A DNA stretch of 64,000 bases from a virus. The notes under the pieces are model-generated. The model saw nothing but the letters and a program-made list of their open reading frames with translations. It was not told the DNA's origin and ran no database searches. The translations under genes and the position numbers were made by a program. How positions within the stretch are numbered: position 1 is the first letter of the stretch; each line of letters begins with the position of its first letter. The stretch spans positions 364,392 through 428,391 of the IMG/VR virus record IMGVR_UViG_3300032236_001850; one strand, given 5' to 3'. Below, in pieces: positions 31,930 through 39,427 of the stretch.

Positions 31930-33405
31930 ATGATGATATCAAAAAATGTACTGGACTTTTCCTCTTTTCTAAACGAAGCAAAATCCAATGCTGTTCAGGT
32001 AATTATGCTAATAGGAGGTGGAACCAATGAGTTCTCAAGATCCTTTGAAGCAGAGTGTAAGAAGAAAAAAATAAAGGTAACTGTATTTGACGTTGATCTT
32101 GCCGAAGTTACCAGAAATAAAACCGGTGGTGGACACACAGTAACGGAAGGCAAAAAAATTGCTTCCATAGATCCATCAAATACTGTTGTTATTGCTAGAT
32201 CTGGGTGTCTTAAGAGCACACATAATAAGGAGCTTCTTATGGAGCTTGAAAATTCTAAATATTATGTTGTGAATAGATTAAGACCGATGGAAATATGTGA
32301 AAATAAATACATCACATCAGAGTTTCTTGAAAATTTAGATTTACCCGTTCCTAGATATTCTCTTATAGCATCTGAAGATCATATAGATGCAGCAGTTAAA
32401 AAAATCGGTGGTAAATTTCCAGTTGTTATGAAACTTCTTACTGGATCTCAAGGTATTGGTGTTTCCATTATTGATTCTCCAAATTCACTTAAATCTGTTT
32501 ATCAAACAATTAAAAAACTTGACGAGAAGAGTGAGGTATTAATACAGGAAAAAATAGAATCCAAATACGATCTAAGGATACATGTTATTATTAGAGACAC
32601 AAGTATTAAAAATATAAATAACACTGATAACTTCAAGGTTATTGGTGCTATGAGAAGAAATGCAGTTGGTAAGGATTTCAGAACAAATTATTCCCTTGGT
32701 GGAACGGTATCTAATGTTAAACTTAGTAAGGAAGTAATTGAAACAGCAATTAAAGCTGCTAGTGCAGTTGGATGTAATTGGTGTGGTGTTGATATAATGA
32801 TCGACGAGAAAACTAAAAAACCTTACATATTGGAAGTTAATTCATCTCCTGGTACTGAGGGCATATCTAAAGCATTAGGTAAACCTATTGTGGATGATGT
32901 TATAAAATTTGTAATGAACAGAGAAAATTGGGTTATACCTTCATCAGAAGTTGGTTACTTAGAGGTTATGGAAATAGAGGGTCTAGGTAAGGTGATAGCT
33001 AAATTTGATACTGGTAATGGTACTCTTTGTTGTTGTTTACATGGTGATAAATTGGAGGTTAAAGGTAAAACCTTACATTTCCAAATAGGTCATAAAAAAT
33101 TCACAAAAAAAATAACTGGATATACTGATGTTTCTGGTGGTATGCACACTAAAGGAACAAAGAAAATGCCAACGGTTAAGATGGATTTAAAATTTGATGG
33201 TGCATGGACAAAAGATGTTGATGTTGCAATAGTAGATAGAACAGATAAGAGCACACCATTTTTAGTTAATAGAAAAACTATGAGACAAATGAATGTTATA
33301 GTAAATCCAAACACAAAATTCATAGTTACTGAAAATTTTGACGATAGATATAGTCAATATACATCAAAAGGAAAACCTCATGCAGGTATTGAATTTGAAA
33401 AATAA
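31930..33405 (+). CDS. RimK-like ATP-grasp ligase fused to RimB-like retropepsin domain, with capsid-targeting-like N-terminus
   Basis: 491 residues. The head MMISKNVLDFSSFLNEAKSN has F-x-x-F and L-N-E before Ala (14-16); cutting there leaves the first strand of the enzyme (VQVIMLIGGG) intact. Residues ~20-330 are a RimK-type glutamate ligase: GKFPVVMKLLTGSQGIGV, LIQEKIESKYDLRIHVI, GAMRRNAVG and metal ligands in YILEVNSSPG. Residues ~335-470 match RimB-type (DUF785) aspartic proteases: GYLEVMEIEGLG, AKFDTGNGT near 360 and LVNRKTMRQMNV. RimK adds glutamates to ribosomal protein S6 and RimB trims them. Fusing both in one phage protein with a packaging tag is striking. Start could also be the second ATG at 31933. 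Confidence 0.82.
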   Translation: MMISKNVLDFSSFLNEAKSNAVQVIMLIGGGTNEFSRSFEAECKKKKIKVTVFDVDLAEVTRNKTGGGHTVTEGKKIASIDPSNTVVIARSGCLKSTHNKELLMELENSKYYVVNRLRPMEICENKYITSEFLENLDLPVPRYSLIASEDHIDAAVKKIGGKFPVVMKLLTGSQGIGVSIIDSPNSLKSVYQTIKKLDEKSEVLIQEKIESKYDLRIHVIIRDTSIKNINNTDNFKVIGAMRRNAVGKDFRTNYSLGGTVSNVKLSKEVIETAIKAASAVGCNWCGVDIMIDEKTKKPYILEVNSSPGTEGISKALGKPIVDDVIKFVMNRENWVIPSSEVGYLEVMEIEGLGKVIAKFDTGNGTLCCCLHGDKLEVKGKTLHFQIGHKKFTKKITGYTDVSGGMHTKGTKKMPTVKMDLKFDGAWTKDVDVAIVDRTDKSTPFLVNRKTMRQMNVIVNPNTKFIVTENFDDRYSQYTSKGKPHAGIEFEK

Positions 33406-33420
33406 AAATAAATAAATAGA

Positions 33421-33648
33421 ATGGAAAACTTAAGAGAATTCGGAAAAATTAACTCTAGATTAAGCGAGTCCGAAGAAAAAGCAGAAAAAGACGAAAAGAT
33501 CCAAGTTTTGCTTTCTGGTGAAGATTTAAGTGATCTAACAAGAAAGATAGCGAAAAAAGCTTTATCTAAAGGTGAAGCTCCTGTATCTGTATCTCACTAT
33601 GTTAGATCACTAATTAGAAGAGATCTTGGTAAAACTACTAAAGACTAA
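33421..33648 (+). CDS. Small basic-tailed protein, capsid-targeting-like head, possible ribbon-helix-helix
   Basis: 75 residues. The head MENLREFGKINSRLSESEEK has F and an L-S-E site. The C-terminal half (LTRKIAKKALSKG...SHYVRSLIRRDLG) resembles a ribbon-helix-helix DNA-binding unit. Follows the RimK-RimB gene by 15 bp in the same late-type unit. Its stop overlaps that of the opposite-strand acidic gene. Confidence 0.55.
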   Translation: MENLREFGKINSRLSESEEKAEKDEKIQVLLSGEDLSDLTRKIAKKALSKGEAPVSVSHYVRSLIRRDLGKTTKD

Positions 33649-34124
33649 TTCTTACCGAAAAAATCAGTGTATGATAAAACCCTACGGTCATTAGATTGTG
33701 GGGTTTCTTCTTGATTACCAGTTTCCATCTCTGCATCATCAGGTTCAGATAAATCATCTTCATCCTCCTCGTCGTAATCTGCATCGTCGTCATCCTCATA
33801 CTCCTCATCTGGATTTTCTACCTCCTCGTCATCCTCGTACTCTTCGTCTGGATTTTCTACCTCTTCATCATCATCGTAGTCTGAGTTGTCTTCATCTTCC
33901 TCATACTCTGAGTCGTCATAGTCCTCATCCTCCTCGTCGTATTCATCATCATAATCCTCATCTTCTGATTCGTCGTCATATGTTTCATAATCATCGTTAC
34001 CGTAGTCTGAGTCATCGGTATCATAAGTTTCATACTCCTCTCCATATTCACCTGATTGTGAATCGTCACCAGATAGATATGAATCGTCATTAATAAACTC
34101 GTCTTCTTCTTTTAAATGTTTCAT
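33645..34124 (-). CDS. Extremely acidic repeat protein with tag-like ends
   Basis: 159 residues, well over half Asp/Glu plus many Tyr. A 39-bp tandem repeat (33799-33837 and 33838-33876) encodes 13 residues (EVENPDEEYEDDE-like). The N-terminus MKHLKEEDEFINDDSYL partly fits the capsid-targeting pattern (I-N-D rather than I-N-E), and the C-terminus ends VLSYTDFFGKN, close to the MISYKEFVDKN end of the Cys-repeat protein. Such a polyanion could mimic DNA, neutralise packaged basic proteins or bind metal; all inference. A late-type box lies 26 bp upstream on the same strand. Confidence 0.65.
   Translation of the reverse strand: MKHLKEEDEFINDDSYLSGDDSQSGEYGEEYETYDTDDSDYGNDDYETYDDESEDEDYDDEYDEEDEDYDDSEYEEDEDNSDYDDDEEVENPDEEYEDDEEVENPDEEYEDDDDADYDEEDEDDLSEPDDAEMETGNQEETPQSNDRRVLSYTDFFGKN
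33799..33876 (-). repeat. 39-bp tandem repeat, two copies, coding
   Basis: Copies 33799-33837 and 33838-33876 differ mainly at third codon positions. They encode the NPDEEYEDD repeat of the acidic protein, so the repeat is maintained at protein level. Confidence 0.85.
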
Positions 34125-34150
34125 AGTTTTAATATTTATAAATTAGAATA

Positions 34151-34158
34151 TATATATC
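34151..34158 (-). promoter_or_regulatory. Late-type promoter motif, possibly bidirectional
   Basis: The minus strand reads GTAGATATATATATTC, 26 bp before the acidic gene at 34124. The plus strand of the same AT block (GAATATATATATC) is about 25 bp before the ATG at 34183, whose product also has the tag-like head. One block may serve both. Confidence 0.5.
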
Positions 34159-34182
34159 TACTTTAAATTAAACTGTGTTATT

Positions 34183-34494
34183 ATGTCCGCTATACTGGAA
34201 TTTTCCGAATTTAATGATTCTAATCTAACAGATTCTGAAATGAGAACGATTAAGGAATGGGTTAAGAAATATGAAAAATATTTTAATTTTCACGATGGTG
34301 AAAATTTTGATTCCTCTATAGATCAGTTAGCATCAGATGTTATGTCACAGACTGGCATAGATCAATCAAAAACTAATGATGTTGTTTCTTATCTTGAGGA
34401 GCTATATTCACTGTCGGACGGATTATCTGTTGTTATGGCACCGGATAGACAATTTCAAGATACCGATATAGACCAATTAACAAGATTTTGGTAA
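34183..34494 (+). CDS. Small acidic protein with capsid-targeting-like N-terminus
   Basis: 103 residues. The head MSAILEFSEFNDSNLTDSEM closely parallels the head of the gene at 6555 (SFSEFNESNLDES). The rest is acidic and helical, with no known domain. Divergent from the acidic repeat gene, sharing an AT-rich late-type promoter block. Confidence 0.6.
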   Translation: MSAILEFSEFNDSNLTDSEMRTIKEWVKKYEKYFNFHDGENFDSSIDQLASDVMSQTGIDQSKTNDVVSYLEELYSLSDGLSVVMAPDRQFQDTDIDQLTRFW

Positions 34495-34506
34495 AAATAT
34501 CAGGTA

Positions 34507-34546
34507 AATAATTTTTTTAATTCGTGATCTTTCCATATATTTGCGT
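34507..34546 (+). promoter_or_regulatory. Early, host-like promoter
   Basis: AAATAATTTTTTTAATTCGTG, then TATATTTGCG with the -7 box at 34536-34543. It starts the 34562 unit. Confidence 0.75.
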
Positions 34547-34561
34547 CATAATTAAAGAAGA

Positions 34562-35479
34562 ATGAAACCAGTTAAAGCAATATATGTGGATTGGCATATG
34601 CCAAAAAAGGATGCTGGGAAGAATATACCAGAAAAAAGACCATGGGAGATTGCCATGATTATAAGATCCGTTTATTTTGCTAAAAAATATAATGATCTTT
34701 CACCGGTTCTTTATTGTGATCCTGATACATATTCATATTATGACGAGATTGGATTACTTAAACATTTCGACGAGGTTAAACCCATATTACCAACAAATCT
34801 TAATTTTGATGCCTCTGTATTCTGGGCTGCTGGAAAATTTTATGCAATTCTTGATTGTAATGAGCCCTTTATATTAATAGATCTTGATGCTGAGGTTAGA
34901 TTCAAAATAGATTTTGGTGATTGTGATATTTACTGTACACATCTGGAAAAAGTAATTAAGGATGATTTAAAATTCTATCCTGATGCTGAATATCTGGATC
35001 GGGATAACTATATAGCAAATAAATTTGGTATAACCTGGAGCAATCATGCTTGTAACACATGTTTACTTGCTTTTAACGATCTTGATTTTGCCAAGGAGTA
35101 TGCAACTATGGCTTTGGATTTTATCGATCATATTTATGAACTTAATCCAGCATTTAGCAATGTTTCGTACATTGTTTTAATAGAGCAAAGATTCCTTTAT
35201 GATTTGGCAATGAGTAGAGGAAAAAAGATAAATTGTCTCATTAGTGGAAACTATTTACCAACGAATCATACCGTTGGACTTCCTTCCTTTGAAGATTCAG
35301 ATGTTGATGAAATTGCGGATAAGGGATTTTTCCATGTTTGGGGTTTTAAAAACGACATAAAAAGAAGTAAGGATGTCGAGGATTCCTTTCTTGGTGATCT
35401 TGTAACTGGTGTTGATGACATACATAATGATCTTATTTACTCAATTTCCATGAACCATAAATTATATATAGATAAATAA
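34562..35479 (+). CDS. DUF6734-like, possible GT-A glycosyltransferase-fold protein
   Basis: 305 residues. The pattern VFWAAGKFYAI followed by PFILIDLDAEV (D-x-D like) near 100-117 resembles DUF6734 proteins of Bacteroidetes, which look like GT-A folds. Also present: SNHACNTCLLAF and FLYDLAMSRG. A sugar-transfer role is possible but not shown. Transcribed from an early promoter. Confidence 0.6.
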   Translation: MKPVKAIYVDWHMPKKDAGKNIPEKRPWEIAMIIRSVYFAKKYNDLSPVLYCDPDTYSYYDEIGLLKHFDEVKPILPTNLNFDASVFWAAGKFYAILDCNEPFILIDLDAEVRFKIDFGDCDIYCTHLEKVIKDDLKFYPDAEYLDRDNYIANKFGITWSNHACNTCLLAFNDLDFAKEYATMALDFIDHIYELNPAFSNVSYIVLIEQRFLYDLAMSRGKKINCLISGNYLPTNHTVGLPSFEDSDVDEIADKGFFHVWGFKNDIKRSKDVEDSFLGDLVTGVDDIHNDLIYSISMNHKLYIDK

Positions 35480-35513
35480 TGAATTGGTTTTGGAAGATCA
35501 AGATAACGATTTG

Positions 35514-35633
35514 ATGAACGAAGCTAAGAAATTGGCTGATGAACTCGGTATTACACTAACAGAGGTAATGTTAACACCAAGATTATTAAATCTTATAAGT
35601 AAAATCATTCAGGAAAAACGAAACAAATCATAG
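35514..35633 (+). CDS. Very small ORF ahead of the tmRNA
   Basis: 39 codons from the ATG at 35514 (a TTG at 35484 could extend it by ten). MNEAKKLADELGITLTEVML and the remainder read like a compact helical peptide. Its codon use fits its neighbours. It is open and plausible but has no homologue I recognise. Confidence 0.45.
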   Translation: MNEAKKLADELGITLTEVMLTPRLLNLISKIIQEKRNKS

Positions 35634-35657
35634 GATTGTTTCTTTAATATATTAAAC

Positions 35658-36119
35658 GGGCCAACACGGTATTGATTGGCAGAGTTCGTTCTTTGAGATG
35701 CAGGCAGAGTTAGTATTGGAAACTCTTAAATAACCTATACAACGCTTTAAACGGCAAAAACAACGTTTGGGAAACTATCAACGCGTTTGGTACTCCCGTA
35801 GCTAAGACTGAGCTTGCGATAGCGGCATAGTCGACCTGGTCTCACTTACCAAGGAAAGTAAAGGTGAAAATCCCGGGTGGCTCCCTCAAGACTTCGGTCG
35901 TCGTCAAGGCGTACCTTGAGCATCCAGATCCTAGAGATCTATACAGGGGGTGAAAGAAAACCGTTTTAGAAACATGTACGTAACATGTTGTTCCGACGTA
36001 TGATACCTTTAGTCGTAAAAGAAGGGAATTATTTGGTAGCATTAGAAAAAGTTACTAAGCCTGTGAATGAGTCCTTTGGCTATCTGAACAAGACGAGGGT
36101 TCGAATCCCTCTTGGTCCA
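35658..36119 (+). ncRNA. ssrA: Transfer-messenger RNA (tmRNA)
   Basis: The 5' GGGCCAA (35658-35664) pairs with TTGGTCC (36112-36118) to make a seven-pair acceptor stem with a G3-U70 pair, the alanine identity element. The T arm is GAGGG-TTCGAAT-CCCTC (36095-36111). CCA is not encoded. Between them is a tag reading frame, 35753-35830, starting GGC (GKNN) and ending LAIAA then TAG. The host-like tag would be about 9 residues (GENNYALAA type), but this one is 25. The region is clearly richer in G+C than its surroundings. A terminator follows at 36129. tmRNA with SmpB rescues stalled ribosomes and marks the peptide for proteolysis; SmpB is not in this window. Confidence 0.88.
35753..35830 (+). 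other. Predicted tmRNA tag reading frame
   Basis: Twenty-five codons plus TAG inside the tmRNA. The first residues GKNN resemble the GENN start of Bacteroidetes tags, and the last residues AIAA resemble the ALAA protease signal. The middle (VWETINAFGTPVAKTEL) is extra. The resume codon is inferred by analogy; GCT at 35744 would add three residues. Confidence 0.6.
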
Positions 36120-36128
36120 CACGGAATT

Positions 36129-36158
36129 TCGAGGATCTTAATCGATCCTCGATTTTTT
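36129..36158 (+). terminator. Rho-independent terminator of the tmRNA gene
   Basis: TCGAGGATC (36129-36137) pairs with GATCCTCGA (36144-36152), followed by TTTTTT. Confidence 0.92.
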
Positions 36159-36185
36159 ATTAAATTAACTAAATCAAATCAAAAA

Positions 36186-36566
36186 ATGGAAGCTGTAATT
36201 ATTTTATTAGTGTGTATCGTATTACCTGTTGTTATAATGGTAATAGGTATTAAGAAATCGAAAAAAGAAAGAATCGAGGAAAGAGACGAAATGTTTTATG
36301 AAGGTGACGTAAAGTTTGGAGAAAATGCTGACGGTACACCAATAGAAATCAATGACACTCCTGCTCCTATAGATGCTGTTGAAGAGGTTACTAAAATATT
36401 AACTGATGAGGTTGAAAAGATAACAAAGCCTAAAAAGAAAAAACCAGGTAGAAAGAAAAAATCTGAATTTCCTATAGAACCAGTAGCACCTAAACCAAAA
36501 TCAAAAAGAGGTAGAAAACCAAAGAATAAAGATAAGAAAGGTGGAGATCAGATGTTATTAAGCTAA
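36186..36566 (+). CDS. Membrane-anchored Lys-rich protein with AT-hook-like motifs
   Basis: 126 residues from the ATG at 36186; a longer frame runs back into the tmRNA and is not credible. One N-terminal transmembrane helix (~2-21) is followed by KKSKKERIEE, an acidic/Pro linker and a basic tail with KKKPGRKKKS and KSKRGRKPKNK. The latter resembles AT-hook minor-groove binders. Tethering DNA to the membrane is a reasonable guess, no more. A terminator follows. Confidence 0.6.
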   Translation: MEAVIILLVCIVLPVVIMVIGIKKSKKERIEERDEMFYEGDVKFGENADGTPIEINDTPAPIDAVEEVTKILTDEVEKITKPKKKKPGRKKKSEFPIEPVAPKPKSKRGRKPKNKDKKGGDQMLLS

Positions 36567-36605
36567 TACTATAAACTTAATAATTCACTATTGATTTACA
36601 TCATA

Positions 36606-36637
36606 AGGCTCTATAATATTTTAATAGAGCCTTTTTT
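36606..36637 (+). terminator. Rho-independent terminator
   Basis: AGGCTCTAT (36606-36614) pairs with ATAGAGCCT (36624-36632), followed by TTTTT. Confidence 0.9.
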
Positions 36638-36657
36638 ATTATATCTAAATTATACCT

Positions 36658-37098
36658 ATGAAATTTTTAATCGCATTATTATTTTTTATATCCTTTGGAT
36701 ATTCACAAAAGTCTGGTATTTGTGGTGCATCCTTTTCATATTCTAAGAAAAGTAACAGTATCCTACTAAATACCCCTATTTCATTATTTCAAACCGAGGA
36801 TGCAGATTACCACGTTAGAGTTAGGCTGAGAAGAGAAGTTCCGATTGGTGCGATTAATGGTGTTGAATATGGAAACATGATAGAACAACCATTTTTTGAA
36901 TATGATGGTTATAAAACATCCATGTTTTGGGCATTTAGCACATTAACATCAGTAAAACATAAAGTAAAAAAGAAAGGCACAATAGACACTAATTTTGAAC
37001 TATTTTACACCAAAAAAGGTGAGTATTTTATGACAATAGATAAAATGTGCTATGATAATGTAATAGAATCAAATGAGGTTTCAATAACAATAAAATAA
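36658..37098 (+). CDS. Secreted or periplasmic small protein
   Basis: 146 residues with a clear signal peptide (MKFLIALLFFISFGYSQ, cleavage probably before QKSG). The mature part is beta-rich with three Cys and no known domain. Its stop overlaps the start of the ATP-grasp gene. It resembles in style the secreted protein at 53991. An envelope-directed function (exclusion or lysis control) is possible. Confidence 0.6.
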   Translation: MKFLIALLFFISFGYSQKSGICGASFSYSKKSNSILLNTPISLFQTEDADYHVRVRLRREVPIGAINGVEYGNMIEQPFFEYDGYKTSMFWAFSTLTSVKHKVKKKGTIDTNFELFYTKKGEYFMTIDKMCYDNVIESNEVSITIK

Positions 37099-37835
37099 TG
37101 GAAGCATTTTTAGAAAAGATAAATGGCGAGTGGTTGGATGATTTTGTTTATATAGCAAAACAACCATTAATAGATATGGGATATAAAATAGTCCCGTATG
37201 ATGGTGATGATTTGGAACACACGCTAGTGATGAGAAATCCAGATCCCAACACTGATATTTGTATAGGATCTGTGCAGGGAACTGAAAGATTTTTTCAAGC
37301 CTGTGGAGTTGAGATCCCTAAATATTTGGGTTATCCTGAGCAGCTTAGAAAGTATCTTGGTAGAAAAATAGAAACAACAACCTTTGGGGAACTTGGTACA
37401 GATTTTCCATATTTTGTGAAGCCTGCTGAATCTATTAAAATGTTTACCGGTGATGTTGTGGATAATTCTAAACATCTTGAATACCTGGTTGCTTTTGATA
37501 AATGCCTTCCAGATACACCCGTTATAAAATCAGAGGTCATGGAATTTCTCTCAGAATATAGAGTTTTTGTTAGTCATGGTAAAATCTATGACGTTAAACA
37601 CTACAAAGGAACATGGAAGGAACATATTAGCTCTAATATCATTGAGTTAATGGTTAAGGATTACACAGACTGTCCTTCTGCATACACATTGGATGTGGGT
37701 CTGAATTCAAAAGGTCTAACAAAGTTAGTTGAGGTGAATGATATGTGGGCTATAGGATCTTATGGTATGGATGGAAGGGACTATGCATTATTGTGTGCCA
37801 GAAGAATGAAAGAAATATTAAAAAATTATAAATAA
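37098..37835 (+). CDS. ATP-grasp protein, R2K/DUF4343 type
   Basis: 245 residues. Features of the compact R2K-clade ATP-grasp ligases: DFPYFVKPAESIKMFTG (nucleotide Lys) near 97-113, SEVMEFLSEYRVFVSHGKIYDVKHY near 141-168, and metal ligands in LVEVNDMWAIGSYGMDG near 212-228. Such proteins join a carboxylate to an amine and are often found in phages, with unknown targets. It is unrelated in detail to the RimK-type gene at 31930, so the phage has two ATP-grasp ligases. Confidence 0.75.
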   Translation: MEAFLEKINGEWLDDFVYIAKQPLIDMGYKIVPYDGDDLEHTLVMRNPDPNTDICIGSVQGTERFFQACGVEIPKYLGYPEQLRKYLGRKIETTTFGELGTDFPYFVKPAESIKMFTGDVVDNSKHLEYLVAFDKCLPDTPVIKSEVMEFLSEYRVFVSHGKIYDVKHYKGTWKEHISSNIIELMVKDYTDCPSAYTLDVGLNSKGLTKLVEVNDMWAIGSYGMDGRDYALLCARRMKEILKNYK

Positions 37836-37870
37836 TTTTTTTATTCCGAATTTTTAATCTATATTTGCAT
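37834..37870 (+). promoter_or_regulatory. Early, host-like promoter
   Basis: AATTTTTTTATTCCGAATTT..., then TATATTTGCAT with the -7 box at 37860-37867. Nearly identical to the copies at 47031 and 57711. Confidence 0.8.
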
Positions 37871-37886
37871 CACTAAATTTAAAATT

Positions 37887-38393
37887 ATGAGCTTGAGACA
37901 TCTAAAAAAAAGAATTAGTTTGGCCATGCCTAAACTTAAAAGAACAGTTAAAAGAGATATTTTTCAAATGTGTCCTAAGATGACAAGGGAGGAGAGGGCA
38001 ATATCTGCAATGATACGAAATCTTTTGAGCAATCAGGAGAATAGAATAATTTACTCCATAAGAAGTAAATCTATAAGAATCCAAACCAAGGATAAAAAAT
38101 ATGTTGTTTCACTCACAAGCAGCTACATCAGGATAAATTTTGTTTTAATCTCGCTCAATGAAAGAATCGGTAACGTTCTTGTTGACCGAGTTATTGATAG
38201 AATGGAATCGGATATAGCAAATATGGATAATGATGTTATGTCAGATCAGAAAGAGTTTCTATCCGGGATGAATGATGTTTTTGTGAAAGCAAATGTCGAA
38301 TCTGCTAAAAGATCACAGCTGATTAAAAATGCCTCATCCAGAAATATCGAAAGCACACTTTCTAGAATAATGAAAGAACCAATAAATGCCTAA
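37887..38393 (+). CDS. Unknown basic protein
   Basis: 168 residues, basic N-terminal half (KKRISLAMPKLKRTVKRD), central beta hairpin-like part (KSIRIQTKDKKYVVSL) and helical end. No recognisable domain. First gene behind an early promoter, so expected soon after infection; nucleic-acid binding is plausible from charge only. Confidence 0.55.
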   Translation: MSLRHLKKRISLAMPKLKRTVKRDIFQMCPKMTREERAISAMIRNLLSNQENRIIYSIRSKSIRIQTKDKKYVVSLTSSYIRINFVLISLNERIGNVLVDRVIDRMESDIANMDNDVMSDQKEFLSGMNDVFVKANVESAKRSQLIKNASSRNIESTLSRIMKEPINA

Positions 38394-38652
38394 AAACGAA
38401 AGTTACGGAACTCATGAGGAATTGAAGGATGTAGCTGTAATTATGAGAAAAGCAATGTTTGATTTTATAATGGGTAAAATAACAAAGTATGCTTTTCTCC
38501 AGATATATTATGGGTATGAGTGCTTCCTACTTGAACATGGCTATGTCGAGACTGAAGATCCTTATTTTGAGATGGATCTCCCTGATGGTGAAAGATTCGT
38601 TCATGATGCATTATACAACCATAATGTTGTTTGGAAAGAAATTAAAAAATAA
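38386..38652 (+). CDS. Small unknown protein
   Basis: 88 residues, overlapping the previous gene by 8 bp. Acidic, helical first half, with many aromatic residues (YGYECFLLEHGYVETEDPYFEM). No family recognised. Confidence 0.55.
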   Translation: MPKNESYGTHEELKDVAVIMRKAMFDFIMGKITKYAFLQIYYGYECFLLEHGYVETEDPYFEMDLPDGERFVHDALYNHNVVWKEIKK

Positions 38653-38660
38653 ATTATAAT

Positions 38661-39368
38661 ATGTTGAAGATAACACTAATTAGTGATACACACAATAAAC
38701 ATCGTCAGTTAACGGAAGATCTTCCTGGTGGAGATCTTCTTCTTTTTGCTGGTGACATAATGGGTACAGGGTACAAAAAGGAGGAACTTCGGGATTTCTG
38801 TGAATGGTTTAATTCACTGGATCAATATGAAACTAAAATATTCATAGCTGGAAATCACGATCGCATATTCGAAAATTTTCCTGTTGAAGCTAATATGATA
38901 GTTAATGAATATCCAAATATTACCTATCTACAGGATGATTGCGATTCCCATTTTATAAATGGTAGTCAAGATAATTTTGTTAGTATCTATGGATCACCTT
39001 GGCAACCATGGTTTTATAACTGGGCTTTCAATTTACCAAGAAGAGGTCCTGGGCTTATGTCTAAATGGGAAGCTATACCGGAGCTAACAGATATTCTAAT
39101 AACTCATGGTCCAGCTTTCGGATATTTAGATACTGTTGAAGGTAGAAGAAATGAGAATCTTGGGTGTGAATTATTAACCGAGAGAATAAAGGAGATAAAA
39201 CCAAAAATCCACCTTTGTGGCCACATCCATACGGGTTATGGTTATGTTTTCGATGGGGATACACACTTCTTTAATGCGTCGGTTCTTAATGAGGATTATA
39301 ACTATGCTCATAAACCATTTGTCTTCGAATGGGATCCTGTTACTAATGAGATAATTTTTCCGGAATAA
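38661..39368 (+). CDS. Calcineurin-like metallophosphoesterase
   Basis: 235 residues with all metal-binding blocks: ISDTHNKH (~7-14), LFAGDIMG (~28-35), IAGNHDRIF (~63-71), ITHGPAFGYLD (~146-156) and LCGHIHTGYG (~184-193). Closest in style to MPPED1/2-type cytosolic phosphoesterases. Substrate unknown; candidates include cyclic nucleotides, nucleic acid ends or signalling nucleotides used by host defence. Confidence 0.85.
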   Translation: MLKITLISDTHNKHRQLTEDLPGGDLLLFAGDIMGTGYKKEELRDFCEWFNSLDQYETKIFIAGNHDRIFENFPVEANMIVNEYPNITYLQDDCDSHFINGSQDNFVSIYGSPWQPWFYNWAFNLPRRGPGLMSKWEAIPELTDILITHGPAFGYLDTVEGRRNENLGCELLTERIKEIKPKIHLCGHIHTGYGYVFDGDTHFFNASVLNEDYNYAHKPFVFEWDPVTNEIIFPE

Positions 39369-39427
39369 ATTCATATACTGTTGAAATTTATCCAGATTTT
39401 TGTCATATAAAAAGACAAACATCATAA

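Noticed and set aside
33799-33876. Short direct repeats considered as a CRISPR or regulatory array
   Set aside because: Two adjacent 39-bp copies without spacers, in frame within a coding region. No CRISPR arrays or Cas genes were seen anywhere in the window.
33698-34093. Plus-strand ORF rich in His, Pro and Arg opposite the acidic protein
   Set aside because: It is the mirror of Asp/Glu codons on the minus strand. The minus-strand frame has a promoter and tag-like ends.
35985-36185. N-terminal extension of the AT-hook-like membrane protein into the tmRNA
   Set aside because: The stretch is the tmRNA 3' part plus its terminator. The ATG at 36186 gives a normal membrane-anchor start.
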